Assembly: GCF_002374835.1 (NCBI RefSeq)
Contig: NZ_NWVD01000004.1
Span: 186,001-250,000, forward strand
Origin: Sphingomonas ginsenosidimutans
GTDB taxonomy: Bacteria; Pseudomonadota; Alphaproteobacteria; Sphingomonadales; Sphingomonadaceae
Direction of reading: 5' to 3'
DNA: 64,000 nt
Shown here: piece by piece, positions 18,970-28,988 of the stretch
How positions within the stretch are numbered: the stretch's first letter is position 1
Layout: each line of letters starts with the position of its first letter
Notes under the pieces: model-generated
Told to the model about the DNA's origin: nothing
Databases searched by the model: none
The model's input: the letters and a program-made list of their open reading frames with translations, nothing else
Position numbers and translations under genes: made by a program

Positions 18970-19410
18970 TCAGGAGGCCTGTTCCCAGCGGCCGGCGTCA
19001 TTCTGTTTCCAGTAGCGTCGCTCCACCCCGTCGCGCGCCGCCAGCGATTTCCACGCGGTCCGCGCCGCGGCGATATGATCGTCGTCGAAGAAATGGAACG
19101 CGCGGTCGAAATCGAGCGCGGCGTCGCGCCATTCGCCGTCGACCAGCGCGACATGGCGCGCGCCGTTGGCGGGCGTGACGTCCCCCGCGATCAGCACCGG
19201 CTGGCGCGTGTCGTCGGCGGTGCCCGCGACCGCATGGGGCAGGAAGCTGTCGGGCGTGTGGCTCCACAACAGCCGGTCGAGCGCGGCCTGCCGATCGGGC
19301 GCGGCGGCGACGATCAGCAGGCGCGCGCCGCTCGCCACCACCTTCTCGGCGATCTGCGGCAGCGCGCGTTCCAGCGGCGTGTGCACCAGATGATAGAAAT
19401 CGACCTGCAC
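18970..19410 (-). CDS. holC: DNA polymerase III chi subunit
   Basis: Chi is part of the clamp loader and contacts single-strand binding protein. The 146-residue protein starts at GTG 19410 ([20 protein letters not shown]), which matches chi N-termini. Core motifs are [28 protein letters not shown] and the strand block TRQPVLIA. It follows pepA on the same strand after 19 bases, the same pairing as pepA-holC in E. coli. Starting at the ATG at 19488 would add 26 residues inside pepA with no family match, so I prefer the GTG. Confidence 0.9.
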   Translation of the reverse strand: MQVDFYHLVHTPLERALPQIAEKVVASGARLLIVAAAPDRQAALDRLLWSHTPDSFLPHAVAGTADDTRQPVLIAGDVTPANGARHVALVDGEWRDAALDFDRAFHFFDDDHIAAARTAWKSLAARDGVERRYWKQNDAGRWEQAS

Positions 19411-19429
19411 CGCGCCCCGCCCGCCCGCC

Positions 19430-20869
19430 TTATGCCTCGCGGTCGGCGATGAAGCGGTCGAGGACGCGCACGCCGAAGCCGGTCGCACCCTTCGCCCAGG
19501 TCGGGCCGTCCTTGTCCGCCCAGACCATGCCGGCGATGTCGAGATGCGCCCAGGCCACGCCCTTGTCGATATAGCGTTGCAGGAACTGCGCGGCGGTGAT
19601 CGATCCCGCGCCGCGCGGGCCGACGTTCTTCATGTCGGCGATCGGCGAATCGATCAGCTTGTCGTAGGCCTCTGACAGCGGGAAGCGCCACAGCTGGTCG
19701 CCCGAGGCCCGTCCCGCCGACAGCAGCGCGTCGGCCAGCGGATCGTCATTGGCGAACAGCCCGCCATATTCGTTGCCCAGGCTGACGATCATCGCGCCGG
19801 TCAGCGTGGCGAGATCGACGATCGTCGCCGGCTTGTGGACGCTCTGCACCCAGGTCAGGCAGTCGCACAGCACCAGCCGCCCCTCGGCATCGGTGTTGAT
19901 GACCTCGACCGTCTGGCCCGACATGCTGGTGACGACGTCGCCGGGGCGCTGCGCATTGCCGTCGGGCATGTTTTCGACCAGCCCCATCACGCCGACGACA
20001 TTGGCCTTCGCGCCGCGCCGTGCGAGCGACAGCATCGCCCCCGCGACCGCGCCCGCGCCGCCCATGTCCCACTTCATGTCCTCCATGCCGGCCGCCGGCT
20101 TGATCGAGATGCCGCCGGTGTCGAACGTCACGCCCTTGCCGACCAGCGCGGTGACCGGCGCTCCCTCGCCCGCGCCGTTCCATTTGAGCGCCAGGATTCG
20201 CGGCGCACGCGCCGACCCCTGCGCCACGCCCAGCAGCGCGCCCATGCCCAGCTCACGCATCTGCGCCTCGTCCAGCACCGTTGCCTCCAGCCCGAGGCCG
20301 TCGACCGCCGCCAGCACGCGCTCCACGAACGTTTCCGGGTAGAGCACGTTAGGCGGCAGCGCGGCGAGCGTGCGGGCAAGGTCGAGCCCGGCGGTCACCG
20401 CCTCGCGCGCCGGCCAGGCGGCATCGTCGCCGACCACCGTCAGCGCGGCCAGCGTCGGCTTCTGCTTTTCGGGGAGCCTGGTGCGATATTCGTCGAACCG
20501 CCACGCGCGCTGCGCGGCGCCGGCCGCGAACCGCGCGGTCGCGGCGGCATCGACCCCCGACAGATCGGCGACCGCCGACGTTGCGCCGGAGGTGAGCAGC
20601 CGCGCGGTCAGCGCGCCGCCGGCGCGTTCGTAGGCCGCGTCGTCACCGGTGCCGACGCCCAGCAGCACGATGCGCTGCGCAATGCCGTCAGCGGCGACGA
20701 ACAGCTCGGCGCTGCTGCCGGCCTCCCCCTCGAACCGCGCACCGCGCGCCGCCGCCTCGATCAGCGCATCGGCGCCGGCGACCAGCCCGGTCAGCGCGTC
20801 GCCCTTGCGTACGGGCAATGCCAGGACGGCGGCATCGGCGGGGCGGCTGGGGGCGAACGCGATCTTCAT
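19430..20869 (-). CDS. pepA: Leucyl aminopeptidase (M17)
   Basis: A two-zinc cytosolic aminopeptidase of the M17 family. The 479-residue protein has the metal and substrate motifs LVGKGVTFDTGGISIKP and the signature NTDAEGRLVL (Asp and Glu zinc ligands), with the conserved arginine in it. The N-terminal domain is the variable module of the hexameric enzymes. In some bacteria the homologue also binds DNA (XerA), but nothing here supports that. It is divergent from lptD with a gap of 148 bp. Confidence 0.97.
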   Translation of the reverse strand: MKIAFAPSRPADAAVLALPVRKGDALTGLVAGADALIEAAARGARFEGEAGSSAELFVAADGIAQRIVLLGVGTGDDAAYERAGGALTARLLTSGATSAVADLSGVDAAATARFAAGAAQRAWRFDEYRTRLPEKQKPTLAALTVVGDDAAWPAREAVTAGLDLARTLAALPPNVLYPETFVERVLAAVDGLGLEATVLDEAQMRELGMGALLGVAQGSARAPRILALKWNGAGEGAPVTALVGKGVTFDTGGISIKPAAGMEDMKWDMGGAGAVAGAMLSLARRGAKANVVGVMGLVENMPDGNAQRPGDVVTSMSGQTVEVINTDAEGRLVLCDCLTWVQSVHKPATIVDLATLTGAMIVSLGNEYGGLFANDDPLADALLSAGRASGDQLWRFPLSEAYDKLIDSPIADMKNVGPRGAGSITAAQFLQRYIDKGVAWAHLDIAGMVWADKDGPTWAKGATGFGVRVLDRFIADREA

Positions 20870-21017
20870 CTACACATACCTTTCGTTCCGTCCCGGCTCC
20901 CTAGCCGCTGGCGGGGCGCGGCGCAAAGCGTTGCAGCACGCGCCGCGCGATGCGATAGGGCTGCGACGATGCGCCCTTGCCATTCCGGCGGCGCACCATG
21001 CGGTCGACGGGAGCAAC

Positions 21018-23258
21018 GTGAGGCGTCTGGATCTTCTCGCCGGTGGTGCGATCTGGTTGTCGATGGCGGGACCGGCCGCCGCCCAGACGTTGCAGGATCG
21101 CCCCGTCGCGCCCCCCGCGCCGGCCATCGAAAGCACCGCCGCGCCCGTGGCGGCGGATCAGGTGCAGTTCAGCGCCGGCACGCTGGAATATGACTATAAC
21201 GCCGATATCGTGACCGCCGCGGGCGCGGTGCGGATGACGCGCGAGGGCGACCGGCTGCGCGCCGACAAGGTGGAGTGGAACCGCAAGACCGGGCGCGTCG
21301 TGGCGACCGGCAACGTCGCGGTGACCAACCCGCAGGGCGACGTCGCCTATGGCGATTCGATCGAGCTGACCGATTCGCTGAAGGACGGCGTGGTCGACAA
21401 CATCTTGGTCGTGCTGGAACGCGGCGGGCGGATCGCGGCGGTCCGCGGCACGCGCCAGCAGGACGGCACGGTGCTGCTGGATCGCGCGGCCTTCTCGCAA
21501 TGCCCGGTGACCGACAGCGACGGCTGCCCCAAGGAACCGTCGTGGAAGATCACCGCGGTCAAGGTGACGTACCGCCCCGACCGCGAGCGCGTCTATTTCG
21601 ACCAGGCGCGCTTCCACCTTCTGGGCCTCACCAGCCCGGCGCTGCCGCGGTTCAGCGTGCCGGTGGGCGAGGCGAACGATACCGGGCTGCTGACGCCGGG
21701 GATCGGGATCACGCGGCTGAACGGCGTCGAACTGGTGCTGCCGATCAATATCGCGCTGGGGCAGGATCGCTCGCTGATCGTCGCGCCGCACCTGTTCTCC
21801 TCCGAACTGCCGATGCTGGAGATGCGCTATGCGCAGGTGACGCAGCTCGGCGCCTTCTCGCTGACCGGCTACGCCACCAGCAGCCGGCGCAGCGGCGACC
21901 TGTCGGGCGGGTTCACCACCGAGACGGAACGCGCGCTGCGCGGCTATCTGGATGGCAAGGCGCGGTTCCAGCTCGACCCGAACTGGTCGCTGTCGGGATC
22001 GCTGCGGATGGTCACCGACCGCACGTTCCTGCGCCGCTACGACATCTCGCGCGAGGATCGGCTGCGCACGCATGTCGCGCTGGAGCGGATCGACGCCGAC
22101 AGCTATCTGTCGATCGCCGGCTGGGCGGTGCAGACGCTGCGCGTCGGCGAACGGCAGGGGATGCAGCCGGTCGCTTTACCGGAAATCGACTATCGCCGGC
22201 GCTTCACCGACGCGCTGCTGGGCGGGACGATCCAGGTGCAGGCCAATACGCTGGCGATCGGGCGACGCGCCGGGCAGGACACGCAGCGCGCGTTCGTCAG
22301 CGCGCGCTGGGACTGGCGCGGGATCACCACGTTGGGGCAGGAAGTGTTGCTGACCGCCTTCGGCCGCGGCGACGCCTATAACACCAGCGGCAGTGCGGCG
22401 ACGACGATCGCCAGCTATCGCGGGCTGGACGGGTTCCAGACGCGCGCGATCGGCGCACTGGCCGCCGAGGTGCGCTGGCCGTTCGTCGGGCAGTTGCTGG
22501 GCGGCTTCCAGCGGTTCGCGCCGCGCCTGCAGATCGTCGCGACGCCGCCGACCCGCAACCTGGCCGTCCCCAACGAGGATGCGCGCGCGGTGGATCTGGA
22601 GGATTCCAACCTGTTCGCGCTGAACCGCTTCCCCGGATACGACCGGTGGGAGGATTCGAGCCGCGTCACCTATGGCGCCGACTGGTCGCTGGACCTGACC
22701 GGGATCGCGGTTTCCGCGACGGTGGGGCAGAGCTATCGCCTCAACGACCGGCCGACGATCCTGCCCAGCGGGACGGGCCTGTCCGATCGCTTCTCCGACA
22801 TCGTCGGGCGCACCAACGTGCGGATCGGCGAGTTCGTGACGTTCACCCATCGCTATCGCCTGGACAAGGACAATCTGGCGGTACGCCGGAACGAGATCGA
22901 CGCGACGGTCGGTTCGCGCCGCACCTATGCGACGGTCGGTTATCTGCGGCTCAACCGCAACATCCAGGGGCTGGAGGATCTGCAGGACCGCGAGGAGGTG
23001 CGCGCGGGCGGGCGGCTGGCGTTCGCGCGTTACTGGTCGGTGTGGGGATCGGCGATGATCGACCTGACCGACCGTGCGGAAGACCCGCTGTCGCAGTCGG
23101 ACGGCTTCACCCCGATCCGCCACCGCGTGGGTGTCGCCTATGAAGACGATTGTATCGATCTGGGGCTGACGTGGCGGCGCGACTATCAGTCGACCGGCGA
23201 CGCGCGCGCCGGCAACAGCTATCTGTTGACGCTTTCCTTGAAGAACCTCGGCCGCTAA
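21018..23258 (+). CDS. lptD: LPS assembly protein LptD (outer-membrane beta-barrel)
   Basis: Forms with LptE the outer-membrane channel that inserts lipopolysaccharide at the cell surface. The 746-residue product starts at GTG 21018 with a signal peptide (LLAGGAIWLSMAGPAAAQ), then an OstA-type jellyroll that receives LPS from the bridge (about residues 50-200, AGTLEYDYNADIVTAAGAVRM), and a barrel of about 26 strands to the end, closing with LLTLSLKNLGR. Cysteines in QCPVTDSDGCP could take part in the disulfides known for LptD. No in-frame ATG lies at a sensible place upstream. It heads the conserved lptD-surA-pdxA-rsmA unit. Confidence 0.94.
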   Translation: MRRLDLLAGGAIWLSMAGPAAAQTLQDRPVAPPAPAIESTAAPVAADQVQFSAGTLEYDYNADIVTAAGAVRMTREGDRLRADKVEWNRKTGRVVATGNVAVTNPQGDVAYGDSIELTDSLKDGVVDNILVVLERGGRIAAVRGTRQQDGTVLLDRAAFSQCPVTDSDGCPKEPSWKITAVKVTYRPDRERVYFDQARFHLLGLTSPALPRFSVPVGEANDTGLLTPGIGITRLNGVELVLPINIALGQDRSLIVAPHLFSSELPMLEMRYAQVTQLGAFSLTGYATSSRRSGDLSGGFTTETERALRGYLDGKARFQLDPNWSLSGSLRMVTDRTFLRRYDISREDRLRTHVALERIDADSYLSIAGWAVQTLRVGERQGMQPVALPEIDYRRRFTDALLGGTIQVQANTLAIGRRAGQDTQRAFVSARWDWRGITTLGQEVLLTAFGRGDAYNTSGSAATTIASYRGLDGFQTRAIGALAAEVRWPFVGQLLGGFQRFAPRLQIVATPPTRNLAVPNEDARAVDLEDSNLFALNRFPGYDRWEDSSRVTYGADWSLDLTGIAVSATVGQSYRLNDRPTILPSGTGLSDRFSDIVGRTNVRIGEFVTFTHRYRLDKDNLAVRRNEIDATVGSRRTYATVGYLRLNRNIQGLEDLQDREEVRAGGRLAFARYWSVWGSAMIDLTDRAEDPLSQSDGFTPIRHRVGVAYEDDCIDLGLTWRRDYQSTGDARAGNSYLLTLSLKNLGR

Positions 23259-23350
23259 GCCACGGTTCAGCTGACATCGGGCAACTCCGCCACACGGGAC
23301 AGTCGCGCGCGCGCCAGTCCGCGACACCAACGGGATTTCGAGAAACGGTG

Positions 23351-24712
23351 ATGACGACGAAGAAGGGCGCGGCGCTGCTGATCCGCCGGATGCTGGGGAC
23401 CGTGCTGGCGCTGGGCGCGGCCGCGGCTGCCATCGCGCAGACGGTCGAGGATCAGGCGCTGCCCGACAACACCGGGCTGAACATCCCGTCGAACCTGCAG
23501 ATTTTCGGCAAGACGGATTCGAACATCCGCAAGGCGACCGCGATCGTCAACGAGACCGTCATCACGGGCACCGACGTCGACCAGCGCGTCGCGCTGGTGG
23601 CGACGGCGAACAACGCCAAGCTGTCCGATCAGGATCGCGAGCGGCTGCGCGTGCAGGTGCTGCGCCAGCTGATCGACGAGACGTTGCAGATCCAGCAGGC
23701 CAAGACCGCCGACATCACGATTACCAAGGCCGAGCTGGATCAGGCGTACGCCGGCGTCGCCAAGAACTTCAACCGCACGCCCGCGCAGTTCACGCAGTGG
23801 CTGACGCAGAACGGGTCGTCCGAACGCTCGATCCGCCGCCAGATCGAAGGCGAGTTGGCGTGGAACCGCTATCTGCGCCGCCGCGTCGAGCCGTTCGTCA
23901 ACGTGGGCGACGAAGAGGTGAAGGCGATCCTCAACCGGCTGGAAGCGGCCAAGGGGACCGAGGAATATCACCTCAACGAGATCTACCTCGCCGCGACCCC
24001 GGACCGCGAGCAGGAAGTGTTCAACAACGCGCGCCAGATCATCGCCGAGATCGGCAAGGGGCAGGCGCCGTTCGCCTATTTCGCGCGCAATTTCTCCGCC
24101 GCGACGACGCGCAGCGTCGGCGGCGACCTGGGCTGGGTCCGCGCCGCGCAGCTGCCCGACGCGCTGGCGCAGGCGACGCAGACGATGCAGGTCGGCCAGG
24201 TCGCAGGCCCGGTGCCGACGCCGGGCGGCTTCTCGATCCTGTATCTGGCGGACAAGCGCCAAGTGCTGATGGCCGACCCGCGCGACGCGCGCCTGAGCCT
24301 GAAGCAGCTGACGATCAAATTCCCCGCCGGCACCACGCAGGCGCAGGCGACGCAGCGCACCGCCGCCTTCGCCACCGCGATCGAGAAGCTGAAGGGCTGC
24401 GGCTCGGTGCCGCAGATCGCCGCGACGCTGAACGCCGAGGTGGTCGACAACGATTCAGTGCGGGTGCGCGATCTGCCGCCGCAGCTGCAGGCGATCATGC
24501 TGAAGCTGCAGGTCGGCCAGGCGACGCCGCCGTTCGGCAACCCCGAGGAAGGCGTGCGCACGCTGGTGCTGTGCGGCCGCGACGAAGTGGCCAGCGGCCA
24601 GCTGCCGGGCGCGGCGCAGATCCAGAACCAGCTGGAGCAGCAGCGCGTCAACCTGCGCGCGCAGCAGGCGCTGCGCGACCTGCGCCGCGACGCCGTGATC
24701 GAGTATCGCTGA
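23351..24712 (+). CDS. surA: Periplasmic chaperone / peptidyl-prolyl isomerase SurA
   Basis: Guides unfolded outer-membrane proteins through the periplasm. The 453-residue product has a signal peptide (RRMLGTVLALGAAAAAIAQ), a SurA N-terminal domain (about residues 60-190, IVNETVITGTDVDQRV), and parvulin-type isomerase domains: the first begins near EEYHLNEIYLAAT and contains GGDLGWVRAAQLPDALAQ, the second is degenerate (LSLKQLTIKF onward). Start at ATG 23351, with an alternative GTG three bases upstream. Its neighbours lptD and pdxA-rsmA match the E. coli order. Confidence 0.93.
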   Translation: MTTKKGAALLIRRMLGTVLALGAAAAAIAQTVEDQALPDNTGLNIPSNLQIFGKTDSNIRKATAIVNETVITGTDVDQRVALVATANNAKLSDQDRERLRVQVLRQLIDETLQIQQAKTADITITKAELDQAYAGVAKNFNRTPAQFTQWLTQNGSSERSIRRQIEGELAWNRYLRRRVEPFVNVGDEEVKAILNRLEAAKGTEEYHLNEIYLAATPDREQEVFNNARQIIAEIGKGQAPFAYFARNFSAATTRSVGGDLGWVRAAQLPDALAQATQTMQVGQVAGPVPTPGGFSILYLADKRQVLMADPRDARLSLKQLTIKFPAGTTQAQATQRTAAFATAIEKLKGCGSVPQIAATLNAEVVDNDSVRVRDLPPQLQAIMLKLQVGQATPPFGNPEEGVRTLVLCGRDEVASGQLPGAAQIQNQLEQQRVNLRAQQALRDLRRDAVIEYR

Positions 24713-24722
24713 GGCGCCGCGG

Positions 24723-25739
24723 ATGCATCAGCCGGACCGCACCGCCCCGATCATGGTATCGATGGGCGATCCCGCGGGGATCGGGCCGGAGATCATCGCC
24801 AAGGCGTGGGCGGCGCGGCACGAGCGCGGACTGCCGCCGTTCGTCGCGGTGGGCGATTGCCGCGCAATCCGGCAGGTATGGGACGGGCCGGTGCAAATTG
24901 TCACCGACCTGACCGCCGGCACGCGGCTGTTCGACGAGGCGCTGCCGGTAATGACGGTCGAGGACGGCGGCGATATCGTCCCCGGCACGCCCGATCCCGA
25001 CGGCGCGCGCAGTGCGCTGCACGCGCTGGAGCTGGCCGCGGGGCTGGTCCGTTCGGGCGCGGCGCGCGCGCTGGTGACCGGGCCGGTATCCAAGGCGCAG
25101 CTGTACGGCATCGGCTTCACCCATCCGGGGCAGACCGAGTTCGTTGCCGAACGCTGCGGCATCTCGCGCGACAACGCCGTCATGATGCTGGCCGGGCCCG
25201 GGCTGCGCGTGGTCCCGATCACGACGCACGTGGCGCTGGCCGAAGTGCCCGCGCTGCTGACGGTCGAGCTGCTGGTGGGCAAGGCGCGGGTCACCGCGCG
25301 CGGCCTGTGGCGCAATTTCGGGATCGAGCGGCCCCGGCTGGCCTTTGCCGGCGTCAACCCCCATGCCGGAGAGGGCGGCGCGATCGGGCGCGAGGAGATC
25401 GACGTGATGATCCCCGCGATCGAGCAGCTGGTTGCCGAGGGGATCGACGCACGCGGGCCGTTCGCGGCGGACACGATGTTCCACGCCCGCGCGCGTGCCG
25501 ACTATGACGCGGCGCTGTGCTGCTACCACGACCAAGCGCTGATCCCGCTCAAGACGTTGTTCTTCGATGACGGCGTCAACATCACCTTGGGGCTGCCGAT
25601 CGTGCGCACCTCGCCCGACCATGGCACCGCCTTCGGGATCGCGGGTCAGGACCGCGCGCATCCCGGCGCGATGATCGCCGCGATCCTGATGGCGGACGAG
25701 GCCGCGGCCAACCGCGCGCGCTGCACCGCCGCCGCATGA
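24723..25739 (+). CDS. pdxA: 4-hydroxythreonine-4-phosphate dehydrogenase
   Basis: NAD-dependent oxidation that feeds pyridoxine phosphate synthesis. The 338-residue protein has the family blocks [13 protein letters not shown] at the N-terminus, [13 protein letters not shown], and the metal-binding histidines in VITTHVAL-like, [10 protein letters not shown] and [15 protein letters not shown] segments. The start is 10 bases after the surA stop, and the stop overlaps the rsmA start by ATGA. Confidence 0.96.
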   Translation: MHQPDRTAPIMVSMGDPAGIGPEIIAKAWAARHERGLPPFVAVGDCRAIRQVWDGPVQIVTDLTAGTRLFDEALPVMTVEDGGDIVPGTPDPDGARSALHALELAAGLVRSGAARALVTGPVSKAQLYGIGFTHPGQTEFVAERCGISRDNAVMMLAGPGLRVVPITTHVALAEVPALLTVELLVGKARVTARGLWRNFGIERPRLAFAGVNPHAGEGGAIGREEIDVMIPAIEQLVAEGIDARGPFAADTMFHARARADYDAALCCYHDQALIPLKTLFFDDGVNITLGLPIVRTSPDHGTAFGIAGQDRAHPGAMIAAILMADEAAANRARCTAAA

Positions 25740-26569
25740 CCGGCATGGTCGAGTTGCCGCCGCTGCGCGAGGTGATCGCGCGGCACGGCCTGTCGGCGTC
25801 CAAGGCGCTGGGACAGAACTTCCTGTTCGATGCGCAATTGCTGGCTCGGATCGCCCGCATCCCCGGCGACCTCACCGATGCCGAGGTGCTGGAGGTCGGC
25901 CCCGGCCCTGGCGGGCTGACGCGGGCGTTGCTGGCGCAGGGGGCGCGGGTGACCGCGATCGAGCGCGACCGGCGCTGCATGCCGGCGCTGGCCGAACTGG
26001 AGGCGGCCTATCCGGGCAAGCTGCGGGTCATCGAGGGGGATGCGACCGAGATCGATGCCCGCGCGCTGTTCGACGGCGCGCCGCATATCGTGTCGAACCT
26101 GCCGTACAATGTCGGTACCGCGCTCTTGATCGGGTGGCTCTCCGCCGATTGGCTGCCGTGGTGGCGTTCGCTGACGCTGATGTTCCAGCGCGAGGTGGCG
26201 GACCGGATCGTCGCGGGCGCCGGAGACGATGCCTATGGGCGGCTGGCGGTGCTGTCGCAGTGGCGCAGCGCGGCGCGGATCGCGATGCCGGTGCACCGTT
26301 CCGCCTTCACCCCGCCGCCCAAGGTGATGTCGGCGGTGGTGCACATCACCCCCACCGAGGCGCCGGCTGGGGTCGACCTCGCCATTCTGGAGCGGCTGAC
26401 CGCGGCGGCATTCGGGCAGCGGCGCAAGATGCTGCGGCAGAGCGTGCGCGGCGTGCCGGGCGCGATCGCGGCGCTGGAGGCCGAGGGGATCGACCCCACC
26501 CGCCGGGCCGAGACGGTAGACGTCGTCGCCTTCGTCGCGGTGGCACGGCGGTTGAGCGCCGCTTCCTAG
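25736..26569 (+). CDS. rsmA: 16S rRNA dimethyladenosine transferase RsmA (KsgA)
   Basis: Dimethylates two adjacent adenines of helix 45 in 16S rRNA, a late step of small-subunit assembly. The 277-residue protein shows [10 protein letters not shown] near the N-terminus, the SAM-binding motif [16 protein letters not shown] (about residues 51-66) and the target-base motif SNLPYNVG (120-127). ATG 25736 overlaps the pdxA stop. It is convergent with the next gene with a gap of only three bases, so any terminator must lie inside coding sequence. Confidence 0.96.
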   Translation: MTGMVELPPLREVIARHGLSASKALGQNFLFDAQLLARIARIPGDLTDAEVLEVGPGPGGLTRALLAQGARVTAIERDRRCMPALAELEAAYPGKLRVIEGDATEIDARALFDGAPHIVSNLPYNVGTALLIGWLSADWLPWWRSLTLMFQREVADRIVAGAGDDAYGRLAVLSQWRSAARIAMPVHRSAFTPPPKVMSAVVHITPTEAPAGVDLAILERLTAAAFGQRRKMLRQSVRGVPGAIAALEAEGIDPTRRAETVDVVAFVAVARRLSAAS

Positions 26570-26572
26570 GCG

Positions 26573-27088
26573 TCAGTCCTTCGCCGAGGCCTTGGGCGGC
26601 ACCTTCGTCACTTCCGCCTGGGCGGTGGTGATCGCGGGCGGCCCCTTGGCGATGGCGGCGGCGAGCGTCGTCGCCTGCGGGCAGGTGCCCTTGCACAGGG
26701 TCCGCACGCGCGAGAGATTCTGGCGCGCGCGTTCCACGGCGCCCTTTTCCACCAGCGCCGCGCCCTGCCCCGACAGCGCGTCGACGTCGTTCGGCTCGAG
26801 GAGCAGCGCCTCGCGATAGAGGCGGATCGCCTTGCCCGGCAGGCCGCGCGCATCGGCGACCTGCGCCAGCGCGATGAACCCCTGGCGGTTGCGCGGATCG
26901 ACGGTGACCGCGCTTTCGATCAGGTCGGTCGCGCCGTCGAGATTGCCCGCCGCCTGCGCCGCACGCCCCTGTTGCAGCAACGCCATGCTGCGCGGGTCGA
27001 TCTGGTCATCGGGGCGCTGGCCATGCAGCGATGTGGAGATCGACACCAGCGCCAGCGAAAGGGCGACGGCGACGGACGTGAAACGCAT
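26573..27088 (-). CDS. Exported TPR-repeat protein
   Basis: A 171-residue protein with a signal peptide (MRFTSVAVALSLALVSISTS, cleavage near GQR) and about three tetratricopeptide-like helical repeats (for example QQGRAAQAAGNLDGATDLIESAVTVDP shape, then IALAQVADARGLPGKAIRLY and ALSGQGAALVEKGAVERAR). The C-terminal part has two cysteines in LCKGTCP and then a charged tail. TPR proteins act as scaffolds; the partner is unknown. Start chosen at ATG 27088; the upstream ATG at 27115 lacks a signal peptide in front. It is downstream of the RsmB-type gene with a gap of 33 bases. Confidence 0.78.
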   Translation of the reverse strand: MRFTSVAVALSLALVSISTSLHGQRPDDQIDPRSMALLQQGRAAQAAGNLDGATDLIESAVTVDPRNRQGFIALAQVADARGLPGKAIRLYREALLLEPNDVDALSGQGAALVEKGAVERARQNLSRVRTLCKGTCPQATTLAAAIAKGPPAITTAQAEVTKVPPKASAKD

Positions 27089-27121
27089 GAACGGCTCCAG
27101 CTTCGGCACGACCACTGGCGG

Positions 27122-28270
27122 TTAGCACGGCGCCCGGAGGCGTGCGACAAAAAAGCCGTCGGTGCCGTCATGCGCCGGCGTCAGCCGCAACCCCGAACCC
27201 CGCGCGCGGCCGAACGGCAGCGACAGCGGCTCGGCGACCCAGCCGGGAAAGGCGGACAGGAAGGCATCGACCTGCGCCGCGCCCTCCGCATCGAGCAGCG
27301 AGCAGACGACATAGACCAGCGCGCCACCGGGCCGGACGCAGCCCGCGCCGATCCCCATCACGTTGCGCTGTGCCGCGACGAAGCCGTCGAGCCGCGCCGG
27401 TGTCAGCCGCCAGCGCGCCTCCGGGTTGCGACGCCACGTGCCGGTGCCCGAACAGGGGGCATCGACGAACACCACGTCGGCGGCGACATCGACGAGCGCG
27501 GCGCGTTCGTGCCCCGGATCGAGCAGCCGCGTCTCGATGAACGACACGCCCGCGCGTTCGGCGCGGGGCGCGAGCCGCGACAGGCGCGCCCGGTCGATAT
27601 CGGCGGCGATGATGCGCCCCTCCCCCGCCATCTGCGCGGCGAGCGCGAGGCTCTTGCCCCCGGCCCCGGCGCATAGATCGAGGACGGTCATCCCCGGCGT
27701 GGCGCCGGCGGCGAGCGTCACCGCCTGGCTGCCGGCGTCCTGCACCTCCGCCAAGCCGCCGAGCGCGGCGACGTCCGCCCCGGCCGGCAGGCGGCGGGCG
27801 TGCGGCAGGCCGGGGATCGGCGCGGCATCGGGGATTTCGGCATCGGGATCGAGCAGCCGGACGTCGAGCGGCGCGCGGTCGATCAGCGCGGCCTGTTCGG
27901 CGGCATCGACGCCAGAGGCGGCGAGTTCGTCGACCAGCCAGCGCGGATGCAGCCCGGCCGGAGCCGGCGCCTCCCCCGCGGCGATCGGCGCCGGGCCGTG
28001 GGTGGAGCCGTCGAAGGTCGCGGCCAGCGCCGCGTCCGCGCTCGCCAGCGTCAGCATCGCGGCGCGCCCGCTGGCGGGCACCTCCCCCAGCGCACGGATC
28101 GCGGCATAGACGAGTTCGCGGACCGCGCGGCGATCCTTCGATCCGGCATAGCGGCGCTGCGCAAAATAGCGGGCGATCAGCGTATCGGCCGCCGCGCCGC
28201 CCTCGCGCGCGGCAAGGATGATCGCGTCGAGCAACTCGATCGCGGCCTGGGTACGGGCGGCGGGGGTCAT
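27122..28270 (-). CDS. RsmB/NOP-type RNA (cytosine-5) methyltransferase
   Basis: A SAM-dependent methyltransferase of the RsmB (Sun) group. The 382-residue protein has an N-terminal NusB-like helical part (AQRRYAGSKDRRAVRELVYA), the SAM loop MTVLDLCAGAGGKSLALA, the motif IV cysteine in DAPCSGTGTWRRNPEARW and a second catalytic cysteine in YVVCSLLDAEG. Such enzymes make 5-methylcytosine in rRNA, but the exact target position cannot be assigned because the protein is shorter than E. coli RsmB (429 residues). The upstream 28271-28622 region has no gene. Confidence 0.9.
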   Translation of the reverse strand: MTPAARTQAAIELLDAIILAAREGGAAADTLIARYFAQRRYAGSKDRRAVRELVYAAIRALGEVPASGRAAMLTLASADAALAATFDGSTHGPAPIAAGEAPAPAGLHPRWLVDELAASGVDAAEQAALIDRAPLDVRLLDPDAEIPDAAPIPGLPHARRLPAGADVAALGGLAEVQDAGSQAVTLAAGATPGMTVLDLCAGAGGKSLALAAQMAGEGRIIAADIDRARLSRLAPRAERAGVSFIETRLLDPGHERAALVDVAADVVFVDAPCSGTGTWRRNPEARWRLTPARLDGFVAAQRNVMGIGAGCVRPGGALVYVVCSLLDAEGAAQVDAFLSAFPGWVAEPLSLPFGRARGSGLRLTPAHDGTDGFFVARLRAPC

Positions 28271-28622
28271 GCGCGGGCGTCCGTGGCGGCGGTGAATGTT
28301 GCGAATGTTGAGGCGGTGGCGCGGTGTTCGGGGGCTGCGCGACGGGGACGCGCCCGCGACGCGACACCGGTGCGACAGGTGTGCGCCGCTTGAGAGGGGG
28401 GGAGAACAATGGTCATCGTCGCGGCTGTGCCAGAAAGCGCGATCGTAGGACAGCGGGGCCGCGGCCTTCGTTCGTCACAGGCGGCGGTCCTGCATCAGCG
28501 CCACCTCCGCCGTCGGCGGTATATGGACGGCGGTACGGGTCAGGTGACGCGGATCGGCACAAGCGGATGTGCTAACCGGCCTGCGGTGCGCCTGCGAAAC
28601 GCTGTTTCCCGTTTCACCATCG
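28271..28622. other. Intergenic region without a recognised gene
   Basis: This 352-bp gap separates the RsmB-type gene from the first immunity-like gene. It has a tandem repeat of a 9-base unit (GAATGTTGC/GAATGTTGA at 28294-28311), 23 bases upstream of the RsmB-type start. A purine-rich run near 28396-28405 precedes an ATG at 28409 (+), but the frame opened there codes for a Arg/Ser/Pro-rich sequence that runs antisense through the next gene. I see no convincing small gene or structured RNA. Confidence 0.5.
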
Positions 28623-28988
28623 TCACCAGCATTCGCGAAAGCGGGATGCAACGGCCGGATCGACGGCGATGGCACGTACCATGTGGAGAAACCCGGTGCT
28701 GCTGCAGCCCAGATCCGGCGGGTTCACATCCATGCCCCATCGCTTCACGAAGGCGGCATCAGCGTCGCTCGCTTCGTTCACGAGGAAGCGGTCGATCTCC
28801 ACGATCACCCGCGCCCGCTCCCCCGGCTCCGCCCGACTGGACCATTCGGCGATCGCGTCCGACATGGTCGAATGGAGCAGGTCCATGTCCTGATGCAGAT
28901 ACCCCTCGATGATCTGCTCCAGCAGCGGATAGTCCGGGTCCGGCGGGATCGCGCGTGGCCGGCCGCGCCACAGATCGCTCAATCGCAT
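28623..28988 (-). CDS. CdiI_2-like immunity protein (orphan)
   Basis: A 121-residue protein resembling the CdiI_2 family of contact-dependent growth inhibition immunity proteins, which neutralise the toxin tip of a sister cell's CdiA or similar polymorphic toxin. The match I see is the helical pattern YPLLEQIIEGYLHQDMDLLH followed by EPGERARVIVEIDRFLVNE, and the tail SSTGFLHMVRAI; the W-x-D-x-Y-like pieces of the family are partly changed. No toxin, transporter or RHS/CdiA gene lies next to it, so it may be an orphan. The start ATG at 28988 is supported by the N-terminus MRLSDLWRGRP. Codon use is close to the host. A related DUF-type gene lies upstream at 29221. Confidence 0.6.
   Translation of the reverse strand: MRLSDLWRGRPRAIPPDPDYPLLEQIIEGYLHQDMDLLHSTMSDAIAEWSSRAEPGERARVIVEIDRFLVNEASDADAAFVKRWGMDVNPPDLGCSSTGFLHMVRAIAVDPAVASRFRECW

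Noticed and set aside
28409..28912. A 167-residue plus-strand frame with a purine-rich sequence before its ATG
   Set aside because: The translation is Arg, Ser and Pro rich without motif and runs antisense through the CdiI_2-like gene. The ribosome-site-like run alone does not support a gene.
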